From: Lachnospiraceae bacterium
GTDB taxonomy: Bacteria > Bacillota > Clostridia > Lachnospirales > Lachnospiraceae
Direction: 5' to 3'
Assembly (NCBI GenBank): GCA_003453515.1
Contig: DMLD01000180.1
Coordinates: 1-14,181 of the forward strand
DNA: 14,181 bases
The translations under genes were made by a program, and so were the position numbers. Shown here piece by piece: positions 6,490-13,908 of the stretch; the stretch's first letter is position 1, and every line of letters begins with the position of its first letter. Under the pieces are notes generated by a model. That model had not been told where the DNA came from. It was given only the letters and a program-made list of their open reading frames with translations, and made no database searches.

Positions 6490-8763
6490 TCATTTGTATG
6501 TATTCACCTTTATAACTTCGCCGTCGGTGTATGTAGTAACAGCGCCGCTGTCGATGGTGCAGTAGAATTTGGCGCCGTGCGAGCAGAGCCGGTTTATTAC
6601 TTCTTTGGACGGATGATGATAGCGGTTGTTCTTCCCTGCGGAGGCGACCGCTATTTCGGGCTTTATGTATGACAAAAATTCATCTGATGATGAAGTCTTC
6701 GAGCCGTGGTGTCCAACCTTCAGATAGTCTACATCCTCAAGCTCTTGACCTCTCCTTTTAAGCTCCGCTATCATCTCTGACTCGCCGTGATATCCGAGAT
6801 CTCCGGTAAATATCCCGGTGAATTTTTTGTATTTCAGCATGAGCACCGTCGAGTAGTCATTGGCATCCTCCCAGCTGTAGCCCTTGGCGGGATGCAGGCA
6901 TGTAAGCGTGACCTCTCCGAGCTTTAATTTATCTCCCGCTTCTATGTATTCCGTTTTTATATCCTCTCCCTCTTCTGCTTTTTGCTTTATAAGCCTCTCA
7001 TAATTCAGATAATTATCATCAGGTGCTTCCACCCTTGGTATCACTATATTACCGAGCTCCAGACCGAAGTGATCGTCCTTGTTTAGTATCTCTTCGAATC
7101 CGCTTATATGGTCGCTGTCAGAGTGCGTCATTATCATATGATCTATTCTTTTTATCCCATAGTATTTCAGATAAGGAATTATACGGTACCTCGCGACCTC
7201 GCTGACATCTGAGCTTCCCCCGTCTATCAGGATGACTCTCCCGTCGTCAAGCCTTATACAGGTGCAGTCACCCTGACCGATGTCGAGATTGGTTATACTT
7301 ATCCCGTTTTCATGCAAAGTCAGTCTGCCGTCGTGAGCAGTTACCGGCGCGAGAAAAATAACTGTATTTATAAGTATTATTATCAGGCTGCATACCGGCC
7401 TTTTTTTATAAAAATAACCTCTGAATATATAGCCTGATATTCCCGGATCATTTATAATAACAATAAGTAACAAAACGACATAATAAATGACCACACCCGT
7501 CATTGTTCTCTGCCCGATAATCAATGTATTAAACGGCAGCATATTTATCCACCCGCATACGGTCTCATACAGCCTTAGGATATAGTAGATCACACCGAAC
7601 AGCCAGCGTATGCTTATTATTCGTATAAATGACAGCGCCCCGGTCAAAACTCCCATTCCCAAAAGCACACTCATAAAAGGCAGCAGCAACACATTGGCAA
7701 CTGTCGAATACACAGCGATCTCGTGGTAGCTGCAGACAATGATCGGAAGCGTTACTATGCTCACTCCGATACTCCCAGCACTAAACCTGAATACAGCTCG
7801 CAGTATACCATTATTTATATCATCACACAGGCTCTCAAAGCATCCGACAAATATCACTATTCCAAGCACTGTCCCGTACGACAGCAAAAATCCCGTCTCC
7901 CACAAATTCATCGGGTTTACTATAAGTGTTATCAGACAGGCAAGCGCAAGCGCGTTCAGGCGATCAAACCTTTTTCCTATCACCTTTGCCGCAAGCATTA
8001 TCAGCATCATTATAACAGCTCTTTTTGTGGCGACCGGAAAGCCCGTCAGCACACCGTACATGAACATAATAATTCCCGTTATAAATGCAGCCGGTCTCAT
8101 CGGCATAACATATCTTCTCAATATGAAAAACAGTCCCATTCCGATAAGCGATACATGGAGTCCCGAGATAGCGAGAATATGCGCAATGCCGTTCTCCCGA
8201 TACAGCTCCTTTATCTCATCGTCAAGTCCCGACTTTTCGCCGAGCACCATTGCCGTGAGTATGCCTGCCTCTCTGTCCGGCAAGCAGGTATAGAACGCAT
8301 TTATAATACCGGTTTTTATACGCATCAGCATATCAGCTATCCTGTCATATCCATTATCTGTGACAGAGACACTTGCGGCTCGCATCAGGGCAGCTATGCC
8401 AAGCGATGTATAATATTTTTCTTCGTCAAATTGTCCGGGGTTTCCGGGCTTGGTAAAAGAGCTTACCTTACCCGTAACAGAAATGATATTTCCGATCTTC
8501 AGATCCGAGAATGAACAGATTCTCTCTTTTGTTTTATAATTTGCTTTGCTTACTATTTTTATCCTGTCGCAAAAGGGCGTTCGATCGGTATTTACGACAT
8601 CCCCTGCAACAAGTGTAAGCTCGTCTCCCATGCCCTTTATCTCTTCGACACAGGCGATCAGTGTTATATTGTCCCTGTCGCAGCCTGTATGATCCGGCGG
8701 ATCGTAAAACATGATGATCCAGCCGATGACCAGACACAGTCCGATGCAAAGAGGTCTTTGCAT
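6490..8763 (-). CDS. comEC: ComEC/Rec2 DNA-uptake channel with metallo-beta-lactamase domain
   Basis: ComEC carries one DNA strand across the membrane during natural transformation; its beta-lactamase-like domain has been proposed to degrade the other strand. The 757-residue protein is full length. It has a membrane segment at 5-20, a DUF4131/OB-fold region at about 28-130, and the Competence domain at about 165-450 with many membrane helices and the conserved AISGLHVSLIG at 198-208. The metallo-beta-lactamase-like domain covers about 485-750 and retains metal motifs THSDSDH at 546-552, TGDLGYHGE at 653-661 (Asp655) and KVGHHGSKTSS at 682-692. The start is ATG at 8763 with AAGGAGG 5 bases upstream. 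It is the last gene of the comEA-regulator-kinase-lipoprotein-comEC run, 58 bp after the lipoprotein gene. Its stop codon directly abuts the stop of the convergent capA gene. No damage is visible, so uptake could be functional. Confidence 0.95.
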   Translation of the reverse strand: MQRPLCIGLCLVIGWIIMFYDPPDHTGCDRDNITLIACVEEIKGMGDELTLVAGDVVNTDRTPFCDRIKIVSKANYKTKERICSFSDLKIGNIISVTGKVSSFTKPGNPGQFDEEKYYTSLGIAALMRAASVSVTDNGYDRIADMLMRIKTGIINAFYTCLPDREAGILTAMVLGEKSGLDDEIKELYRENGIAHILAISGLHVSLIGMGLFFILRRYVMPMRPAAFITGIIMFMYGVLTGFPVATKRAVIMMLIMLAAKVIGKRFDRLNALALACLITLIVNPMNLWETGFLLSYGTVLGIVIFVGCFESLCDDINNGILRAVFRFSAGSIGVSIVTLPIIVCSYHEIAVYSTVANVLLLPFMSVLLGMGVLTGALSFIRIISIRWLFGVIYYILRLYETVCGWINMLPFNTLIIGQRTMTGVVIYYVVLLLIVIINDPGISGYIFRGYFYKKRPVCSLIIILINTVIFLAPVTAHDGRLTLHENGISITNLDIGQGDCTCIRLDDGRVILIDGGSSDVSEVARYRIIPYLKYYGIKRIDHMIMTHSDSDHISGFEEILNKDDHFGLELGNIVIPRVEAPDDNYLNYERLIKQKAEEGEDIKTEYIEAGDKLKLGEVTLTCLHPAKGYSWEDANDYSTVLMLKYKKFTGIFTGDLGYHGESEMIAELKRRGQELEDVDYLKVGHHGSKTSSSDEFLSYIKPEIAVASAGKNNRYHHPSKEVINRLCSHGAKFYCTIDSGAVTTYTDGEVIKVNTYK

Positions 8764-8821
8764 AATACCTCCTTATTCCCGGTCATATTCCGGCAAGAGA
8801 GGTCAAGAAAAAAACTGTATA

Positions 8822-9757
8822 TCAGCCTCCCACTATGAGGTCGAGATTTCTCTCCAACGCTCTGTTAAAGCCGTCGGTCTCACCATATCTCTCCCTCACT
8901 CCGGAATTGATCGTAAACTGTACGGCGGAGATGCTCGGAAGCTCGCACAAGGTGTCAACGATGGAATACACTATCACATCGCTTGTGACATTTGGCAGGA
9001 GCTCGGCAAACTCGCGCCCAAAATCCAAATAGCATACATTATCCCTTATTGTAACACTGTTAAGTACCGTTCCGTTCGGTATGGTACGATTAAGATTGCT
9101 TACATCAGTATCGGTCACGGACTCCGGCCCCGCTATCAGACAATCCACCAGCAGCTTTGCCATCTTCTCCGCCGCGGGATAGGTCACCTTCGTATCCACA
9201 GGCACAAGCTTTTGTCCCGTCTTGTCCGCGAAGTAGAGCCTTACGGTACGACTCAGAGGCTCTCCCCTGTTGCCGAGATCCTCGACAAAGCTCTGCGCAT
9301 CCATCTGCCCTATGCTCTCGCCCTGTACCATCAAGGGCTGATCCTCTACATAAAAATCGACCTTATCCACGCCCTCAAGCTGCAGCATCGTCTTTACTAT
9401 GGCTGCCCTCGACAAGACCTCGGTAACACCGGATTTGTTGTTATATGCCCCGGTAAAATAGATCGAGAGCTGATTCTCCTTTAGCTGAATCTCATCAAAT
9501 TCAATATCGGGCTCTATGGGATTGGTAAGTCTGTCCTTCTCTCCGTTTTTCTCCAGCGCATGGATGAGCTCTGTCGCAACCGACGCGGTATCCTTGGCTA
9601 TACCCGTAGGCATCGCATAATCCTCCGCCACCAGCCTTTCTCCTGCTCCGTCCAGATAATAGACCTTATATACATCCTGCTTATCATCGTCTCCCTCACC
9701 GCAGCCTGCCAGACAAAGCGCAGCGATAACCATTATAAGTATGACCTTTGCTTTCAT
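8822..9757 (-). CDS. Lipoprotein with two GerMN domains, likely partner of the adjacent sensor kinase
   Basis: This is a 311-residue exported lipoprotein. The signal peptide ends in lipobox LAGC with Cys19 as the lipidation site. Two GerMN-type domains follow at about 28-148 and 170-293. Each shows the alternating pattern of a YYLD- or LYFAD-type strand, a helix ending in a short SIYFTG- or CYLDFG-type strand, then a helix and strand pair. GerMN was named from GerM, a sporulation and germination protein, but also occurs in actinobacterial LpqB, a lipoprotein that works with the MtrB kinase. An ATG at 9757, with AAGGAGG 5 bases upstream overlapping the kinase stop codon, is preferred over an upstream in-frame start at 9799, which would bury the signal peptide. 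It lies 10 bp after the kinase gene and 58 bp before comEC. Function is inferred only from context. Confidence 0.87.
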   Translation of the reverse strand: MKAKVILIMVIAALCLAGCGEGDDDKQDVYKVYYLDGAGERLVAEDYAMPTGIAKDTASVATELIHALEKNGEKDRLTNPIEPDIEFDEIQLKENQLSIYFTGAYNNKSGVTEVLSRAAIVKTMLQLEGVDKVDFYVEDQPLMVQGESIGQMDAQSFVEDLGNRGEPLSRTVRLYFADKTGQKLVPVDTKVTYPAAEKMAKLLVDCLIAGPESVTDTDVSNLNRTIPNGTVLNSVTIRDNVCYLDFGREFAELLPNVTSDVIVYSIVDTLCELPSISAVQFTINSGVRERYGETDGFNRALERNLDLIVGG

Positions 9758-9762
9758 CACTG

Positions 9763-9769
9763 CCTCCTT
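9763..9769 (-). promoter_or_regulatory. Ribosome binding site for the GerMN lipoprotein
   Basis: AAGGAGG is fused to the histidine kinase stop (TAAGGAGG) and lies 5 bases before the ATG at 9757. It decides the start and suggests coupled translation with the kinase. Confidence 0.8.
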
Positions 9770-11213
9770 ATTCCACATATGACAACGGTATACGAACATT
9801 GAACGTTGTCCCCTGCTGCTCTACGGAATACACCTTGATCGATCCGTGGTGAAGAAGTATCGCGCTTCGGGTTATCGCTAGCCCGAGACCCGAGCCTCCC
9901 GTTTCTCTGGCTCTTGCCTTATCAACACGATAAAACCTCTCAAATATATGATCCTGCAGCCCCTCGGGTATTCCCTCTCCGGAATCCGACACCTTCAGAT
10001 AGAAAAATTTGTGATCGGCGTTTAAGCTTACCCTGACCCAGCCGTCATCGTAATTATACTTTATCGCGTTCTCGATCAGATTTCTGAAAGCCATCCCGAG
10101 CTTGACCTCATCTATCTGAGCCGATACCGGTCTTACGCTTTCAAAAACTATCTCGATATTTCTCTTATCAGCTATCGGCTGAAGCTGCTTTAACAGCCTT
10201 TCGATAAACTCATTTACGTTTACCTCGGTTATGTTGACCTGCACTCCCGCTGTTCTGTCCATTTTTACAAGAGACAAGAGATCGTTGATGATCTGATTCA
10301 TACGGTCAAGCTCGGTCCCGATATCCTCCATGAACTCCTGATAAAGCTCGACAGGCAGACCCTCCTGTCCGGTCAAAGACTCAGCAAGCACCTTCATTGA
10401 TGTAATAGGTGTTTTCAATTCGTGAGAGACATTCGATACGAACTCCTGTCTCGCGTCCTCGAGGTTTTGAAGATCGCTGAGCATGTGGTTGAACTCATCC
10501 GAAAGCCGCTCTACCTCATCATATCCGTGAATATTCATCTGCTCTGCGAAGTCCCCCTCGGATATCTTGCGAACCTGCCCTGTTATCTCCTCCACCGGTC
10601 TGACTACCTGTGCCGAATAAAGAGCAGCAACTATGATAACGACAACCGCGATACACAAAAGCATGGTATACAGGATCGTCCTTATACTCTGATACATCCT
10701 GTACACCTCGCCCAGAGAAAAATTCATGACAACGCATCCGCCTATGGAGGACTGATCCGCCTGATAAACCGGCATCACTATTAGCACATGCTCATCCTGG
10801 ATAACCGTGATCTGCGTCTGCTTTCCCATAAGCACAGGCGCGATCTCGTCGATGATCAGGATCTTGCCCTCTTCAAGTCCGTAGGTATCTCTGAGTACGA
10901 CCATCTCGTTATTGGTGACAAGTATTCTTCCGTCGTAAATATCGGAGATCTGGGTAAGCTCCGAATCCACCTCACTCGTAACATCATTTGTGAAAAATGC
11001 AGAAGACGCGACAAGATTGCACAGCACCGCCCCACGCGTCTGTATACGCGTGGTCTGCTGGTCTATCGCCCGTGAACGGTAGGAATTTAAAAGGATCAAC
11101 GAAAATATGACCAAAGGCAAAACTCCGATAAGTATCAGAACAAACAGACTTTGGACTCTCAGACTCTTGATTCTTTTTAAAGCACTTTTAACCTTTGAAA
11201 TAATAACCAACAC
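9768..11213 (-). CDS. Membrane sensor histidine kinase (HAMP, HisKA, HATPase)
   Basis: This 481-residue kinase should autophosphorylate and pass phosphate to the response regulator encoded just upstream. The order is membrane helix 1 at about 22-43, an extracytoplasmic sensor region at about 44-178, membrane helix 2 at about 179-201, a HAMP linker at about 202-255, then HisKA with SHELKTP (His264 is the phosphorylation site). The ATP-binding domain has the N box NLIENAIKYN at 378-387, DSGEGIP at 410-416, the F box HIFERFYRVD and GGSGLGLAI at 439-447. All catalytic motifs look intact. The start is uncertain: GTG at 11213 overlaps the regulator gene by 26 bp, a TTG follows directly, and the ribosome site is weak, so translation is probably coupled. 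The fold resembles WalK/PhoR-like kinases, but no internal PAS domain is apparent. Confidence 0.94.
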   Translation of the reverse strand: MLVIISKVKSALKRIKSLRVQSLFVLILIGVLPLVIFSLILLNSYRSRAIDQQTTRIQTRGAVLCNLVASSAFFTNDVTSEVDSELTQISDIYDGRILVTNNEMVVLRDTYGLEEGKILIIDEIAPVLMGKQTQITVIQDEHVLIVMPVYQADQSSIGGCVVMNFSLGEVYRMYQSIRTILYTMLLCIAVVVIIVAALYSAQVVRPVEEITGQVRKISEGDFAEQMNIHGYDEVERLSDEFNHMLSDLQNLEDARQEFVSNVSHELKTPITSMKVLAESLTGQEGLPVELYQEFMEDIGTELDRMNQIINDLLSLVKMDRTAGVQVNITEVNVNEFIERLLKQLQPIADKRNIEIVFESVRPVSAQIDEVKLGMAFRNLIENAIKYNYDDGWVRVSLNADHKFFYLKVSDSGEGIPEGLQDHIFERFYRVDKARARETGGSGLGLAITRSAILLHHGSIKVYSVEQQGTTFNVRIPLSYVE

Positions 11214-11883
11214 CCCATTTAGTATGAATATATTTTGGCTCGCTGGGGCTGACCTCTATCTTCTCGCGAAGACGTCTTATATGCACATCCACGGTACGTA
11301 CATCCCCGGGATATGACTTTCCCCATATCTCATCAAGCAGCTGCTCACGCGAATAGACCTTTCCGCTGTGTGTCATCAAAAGCTCAAGCAGATCAAACTC
11401 CTTCGCCGTCAGATTGACCTCCTGATCATTTATAAACACCTGCCTGCCCTCGATATCTACCTTAAGGCCATCATAGTTCGCCATTTCATCATTTTTTGGT
11501 GCCTGCACGGCTTCTGTCTTTCCGCTGCGGCGGATGATCGCCTTTATGCGCGCCTTCACCTCAAGAATGTTGAACGGCTTGGTTATATAATCATCGGCTC
11601 CGTATTCAAGTCCGAGAATCTTGTCCATATCGTCGCCCTTGGCAGTAAGCATGATGATAGGAACGTCCGAAAAATCACGAATCTGCTGACAAACCTCAAA
11701 CCCTGACATCTTCGGAAGCATCACATCGAGAAGGATAACATCATAGTGATTTGCCTTCACCGCATCGACAGCCTCCTCGCCGTCATATGCAGCATCGACC
11801 TCCATACCATCCTGCTCAAGTGAAAACCTGATACCCTTTACTATCAACTTCTCATCATCTACGACCAAAACACGCCTTGCCAT
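11188..11883 (-). CDS. OmpR/PhoB-family response regulator
   Basis: This is a 231-residue DNA-binding regulator. The receiver domain (about 1-120) shows the acidic pair Asp9-Asp10, phosphoacceptor Asp53 in ILLDVMLPKMSG, Thr80 in IIMLTAKG and Lys102 in YITKPF. A linker leads to a winged-helix domain (about 133-229) with LTAKEFDLLELL, YSREQLLDEIWG, VDVHIRRLREKIE and the C-terminal hairpin HTKWGVGYYFKG. The start is ATG at 11883 with GGAGG 9 bases upstream. It overlaps the histidine kinase gene by 26 bp and is its evident partner. It follows comEA after 80 bp, where a weaker promoter candidate exists, so it may be read from the comEA promoter, from its own, or both. The sequence is close to PhoP, WalR and MtrA alike, so targets cannot be assigned. 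Confidence 0.95.
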   Translation of the reverse strand: MARRVLVVDDEKLIVKGIRFSLEQDGMEVDAAYDGEEAVDAVKANHYDVILLDVMLPKMSGFEVCQQIRDFSDVPIIMLTAKGDDMDKILGLEYGADDYITKPFNILEVKARIKAIIRRSGKTEAVQAPKNDEMANYDGLKVDIEGRQVFINDQEVNLTAKEFDLLELLMTHSGKVYSREQLLDEIWGKSYPGDVRTVDVHIRRLREKIEVSPSEPKYIHTKWGVGYYFKG

Positions 11884-11928
11884 CTATCTTTTCCTCCGCT
11901 CAGTAAACAACCGTCTTATACATATAAA

Positions 11929-11957
11929 AATAAACCGCATCCGGGATCTCCTGACAA
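11929..11957 (-). promoter_or_regulatory. Candidate promoter for the response regulator/kinase genes
   Basis: Minus-strand TTGTCA (11952-11957, 5 of 6) is followed after 17 bases by TTTATT (11929-11934, 4 of 6). The predicted start near 11922 gives a leader of about 40 nt to the regulator ATG. It lies in the 80-bp gap after comEA and could give the sensor module its own expression. Confidence 0.35.
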
Positions 11958-11963
11958 AAGCCC

Positions 11964-12608
11964 CTAGACACATATATAATCCTTGATCCTTGCAAAAATA
12001 CCTTCCTTGATCCCCGATATCTGCATCAGATCCTCCGGCTTTGAGAAGCTGCCGTGCTCACTGCGATACGAGATTATCAAGGCAGCCTTTGCCTCGCCTA
12101 TTCCGGGTATCCTCATGAGATCGTCGGCAGCAGCGGTATTTATATTTATCTTATCCGCTGATGAAGTCGCCCCGGGATTACCGGCCGCACCCTGGGATGC
12201 CTGACCTGTTCCTACCGCAGCTTCCGTCCTCTCTCCCTTGGCTGCCACCACTATCTGAGCTCCGTCGGATAGCTGCATGGCGAGATTGACTGAAGTCACA
12301 TCAGCCTTTTTTGTAAATCCGCCCGCATCATCCACGACCTCGGAAAGCCGCGGCAGATGATCAAAGGTATAAACTCCCGGCTTTTTGACGGCACCACAGA
12401 TATAGATATATACCTCACCCGGTGCCGTATCAGCTGCAACAGTCTTATCCTCGGCTGTGACCGGCTTTCCCTCGCCGGCAACAAAGCCTTCCGCATCGCC
12501 ATCCGGCTTAGCAGCCGTCCTTCCGGGCCCGAACACTATGTATCCGATCCCACACAAAAACACAGCCGCAACCATCAATACGACCTGTAACCTGTTTTTA
12601 TTATTCAT
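11964..12608 (-). CDS. comEA: ComEA-type competence DNA receptor (SLBB plus helix-hairpin-helix)
   Basis: ComEA binds incoming double-stranded DNA outside the membrane and hands it to ComEC. From the ATG at 12608 it has 214 residues. An N-terminal anchor helix (about 8-26) is followed by an acidic, Ala-rich spacer (30-63), an SLBB domain (about 65-122, beginning VYIYICGAVKKPGVY), a Gly/Ala-rich linker (125-150), and a C-terminal tandem helix-hairpin-helix DNA-binding domain. The latter starts ININTAAADDLMRIPGIG (hairpin 167-171) and has a second hairpin ISGIK at 197-201. The GTG at 12614 overlaps the GGAG ribosome site, so ATG 12608 with 5-base spacing is chosen. A strong promoter candidate lies just upstream. 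It heads a collinear run ending in comEC, with the two-component genes and a lipoprotein between. Confidence 0.93.
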   Translation of the reverse strand: MNNKNRLQVVLMVAAVFLCGIGYIVFGPGRTAAKPDGDAEGFVAGEGKPVTAEDKTVAADTAPGEVYIYICGAVKKPGVYTFDHLPRLSEVVDDAGGFTKKADVTSVNLAMQLSDGAQIVVAAKGERTEAAVGTGQASQGAAGNPGATSSADKININTAAADDLMRIPGIGEAKAALIISYRSEHGSFSKPEDLMQISGIKEGIFARIKDYICV

Positions 12609-12613
12609 GTTCA

Positions 12614-12617
12614 CTCC
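12614..12617 (-). promoter_or_regulatory. Ribosome binding site deciding the comEA start
   Basis: GGAG is 5 bases before the ATG at 12606-12608 and overlaps the upstream GTG at 12612-12614, so the ATG is the likely start. Confidence 0.6.
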
Positions 12618-12635
12618 GATCTGTCCCGAAGTGAG

Positions 12636-12645
12636 TATACGTATA
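12636..12645. promoter_or_regulatory. Palindrome tatacgtata at the comEA transcription start (possible operator)
   Basis: A perfect 10-bp palindrome lies over the predicted start site of the comEA promoter. With one extra base it extends to a longer inverted repeat (agtata-c-gtataact). The position would suit a repressor, but a short A/T-rich palindrome can arise by chance. Confidence 0.25.
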
Positions 12646-12650
12646 ACTTA

Positions 12651-12678
12651 ATTATACAACTATATTTCAAAAATACAA
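12651..12678 (-). promoter_or_regulatory. Promoter for the comEA operon with A/T-rich upstream element
   Basis: A perfect minus-strand -10 TATAAT (12651-12656) lies 16 bases after TTGTAT (12673-12678, 3 of 6). Directly upstream an A8-T5 block (around 12680-12693) resembles an UP element and may offset the weak -35. The predicted start is near 12644, about 36 nt before the comEA ATG. Confidence 0.6.
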
Positions 12679-12711
12679 CAAAAATTTTTTTTAATACTAA
12701 GGAAACGCTGA

Positions 12712-13890
12712 TCAAAGAACCCTTCCTAAAATATCCACCATCTCATCAACATGTGATTTTTCGATCACGAGCGGCGGAACAAACCGTATCACATTCGGTC
12801 CCGCTGCCATCAGTACAAGCCCTTCATCAAGCGCCCCTGCAATATACTCTGCCACCGGCTCACTGAGCTCAAGCCCCCTCATTAGACCCATTCCTCTTGC
12901 CTCTACGGCAATCTCGGTCTTAGCTACCAGCTCATCAAGCCTTTCCCCGAGATAGTTGCCCACCTCGATGACATGATCTATGATATTTTGTTTTTCAAAC
13001 TGCTCGACAGTGGCATTTACCGCAGCCATGGACAGCGGATTTCCTCCGAACGTGGTGCCGTGGTCTCCCGGAACCATGCAGTTCGCGATATGCTCAGGCG
13101 CCGCAAATGCTCCGACTGTTATGCCGCTTCCTATCCCCTTTGCCATGGTCATGATATCGGGACGGATATCGTAATGCTCGAAGGCGAACATTTTTCCTGT
13201 CCTGCCCATGCCGCACTGCACCTCGTCGCATATCATCATGATATCGAGCTCGTCACACAGCGCCCTGATTCCCTTGATAAATTCCTCCTTGGCGGGATAT
13301 ATGCCGCCCTCTCCCTGCAGAGCCTCAACTATGATCGCATAGGTATTGTCATTGACAAGCCTTTTTACCGAATCAAGATCGTTGTATGTCGCAAAGCTGA
13401 CTCCCCCGAGCATAGGCTCAAACGGCTCCCTGTAGCGCTTTGTCCCTGTCACGGAGAGCGCTCCCATACTGCGTCCGTGAAATGCCTTATCCATCGACAC
13501 TATCTCGTGCCTGTGCCCGTGTCCGTTGACTATGGCGTACTTCCTCGCAAGCTTTAGCGCGCCCTCATTTGCCTCGGAGCCCGAGTTGCAAAAAAACACC
13601 TTGTCCATACCGCTTATCCGCGATATGTTCCCGGCTGCTTTGCACATCTGTTCAGAATAAAAATAGTTTGAAAAATGAGTTCCCTTGTCTATCTGTGCCT
13701 TTAGCGCTTCCTTAAACGGCTCACAGCTGTATCCCAATGCACATACGGCGATACCTCCGCCAAAATCAAGATACCTTTTCCCGTCGACATCAAACAGATA
13801 TACTCCCTCTCCATGGTCAAATGCTATGGGATACCTTTTATATGCCTGTATCAAATGCTCATCGCATTTAGCTATCATTTCCTTCATCAT
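12712..13890 (-). CDS. argD: Acetylornithine aminotransferase
   Basis: This PLP enzyme converts N-acetylglutamate semialdehyde and glutamate to N-acetylornithine and 2-oxoglutarate in arginine synthesis. Its 392 residues fit class III aminotransferases. Visible motifs are NSGSEANEGALK near 102-113 (PLP phosphate binding), AFHGR at 136-140, IVEALQGEGG near 187-196, CDEVQCGMGRTG at 221-232 (Asp222 contacts the PLP nitrogen), TMAKGIGSG with Schiff-base Lys251, and TFGGNP at 280-285. The start is ATG at 13890 (an ATG-ATG pair) with GGAGG 5 bases upstream. The gene follows argB by 18 bp and so is part of an arginine operon entering from the right. Related enzymes such as ornithine or succinylornithine aminotransferase share these motifs; the argB neighbour supports ArgD. 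No clear GC-rich terminator is seen after the stop. Confidence 0.95.
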   Translation of the reverse strand: MMKEMIAKCDEHLIQAYKRYPIAFDHGEGVYLFDVDGKRYLDFGGGIAVCALGYSCEPFKEALKAQIDKGTHFSNYFYSEQMCKAAGNISRISGMDKVFFCNSGSEANEGALKLARKYAIVNGHGHRHEIVSMDKAFHGRSMGALSVTGTKRYREPFEPMLGGVSFATYNDLDSVKRLVNDNTYAIIVEALQGEGGIYPAKEEFIKGIRALCDELDIMMICDEVQCGMGRTGKMFAFEHYDIRPDIMTMAKGIGSGITVGAFAAPEHIANCMVPGDHGTTFGGNPLSMAAVNATVEQFEKQNIIDHVIEVGNYLGERLDELVAKTEIAVEARGMGLMRGLELSEPVAEYIAGALDEGLVLMAAGPNVIRFVPPLVIEKSHVDEMVDILGRVL

Positions 13891-13908
13891 AGTTTCCTCC
13901 GATATTTA

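Noticed and set aside
7723..8514. Long plus-strand open frame (263 codons) opposite comEC.
   Set aside because: It lies wholly antisense to the conserved Competence membrane domain of comEC, is rich in Tyr, His, Ser and Arg as expected of a complement frame, and resembles no family.
8764..8800. CCGG...CCGG inverted repeat before comEC as a terminator.
   Set aside because: The stem is only 4 bp with no T-run after it, and it abuts the comEC ribosome site, so it does not support a transcript end.
8711..9484. Plus-strand open frame (257 codons) spanning the comEC start and the GerMN gene.
   Set aside because: It is antisense to two well-supported genes with good ribosome sites, has no convincing start signal, and its composition is that of a shadow frame.
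8822..9757. GerMN lipoprotein as evidence of a sporulation or germination locus.
   Set aside because: GerMN domains also occur in non-spore proteins such as LpqB, and no sporulation gene is nearby; the two-component and competence context is the better guide.
12680..12698. A/T homopolymer block as a replication origin or an argD terminator.
   Set aside because: There are no DnaA boxes nearby and no GC-rich stem before the T-run. Its place just upstream of the comEA -35 fits an UP element better.
12972..13557. Plus-strand open frame (194 codons) opposite argD.
   Set aside because: It is antisense to a complete aminotransferase with intact PLP motifs and has no family resemblance.
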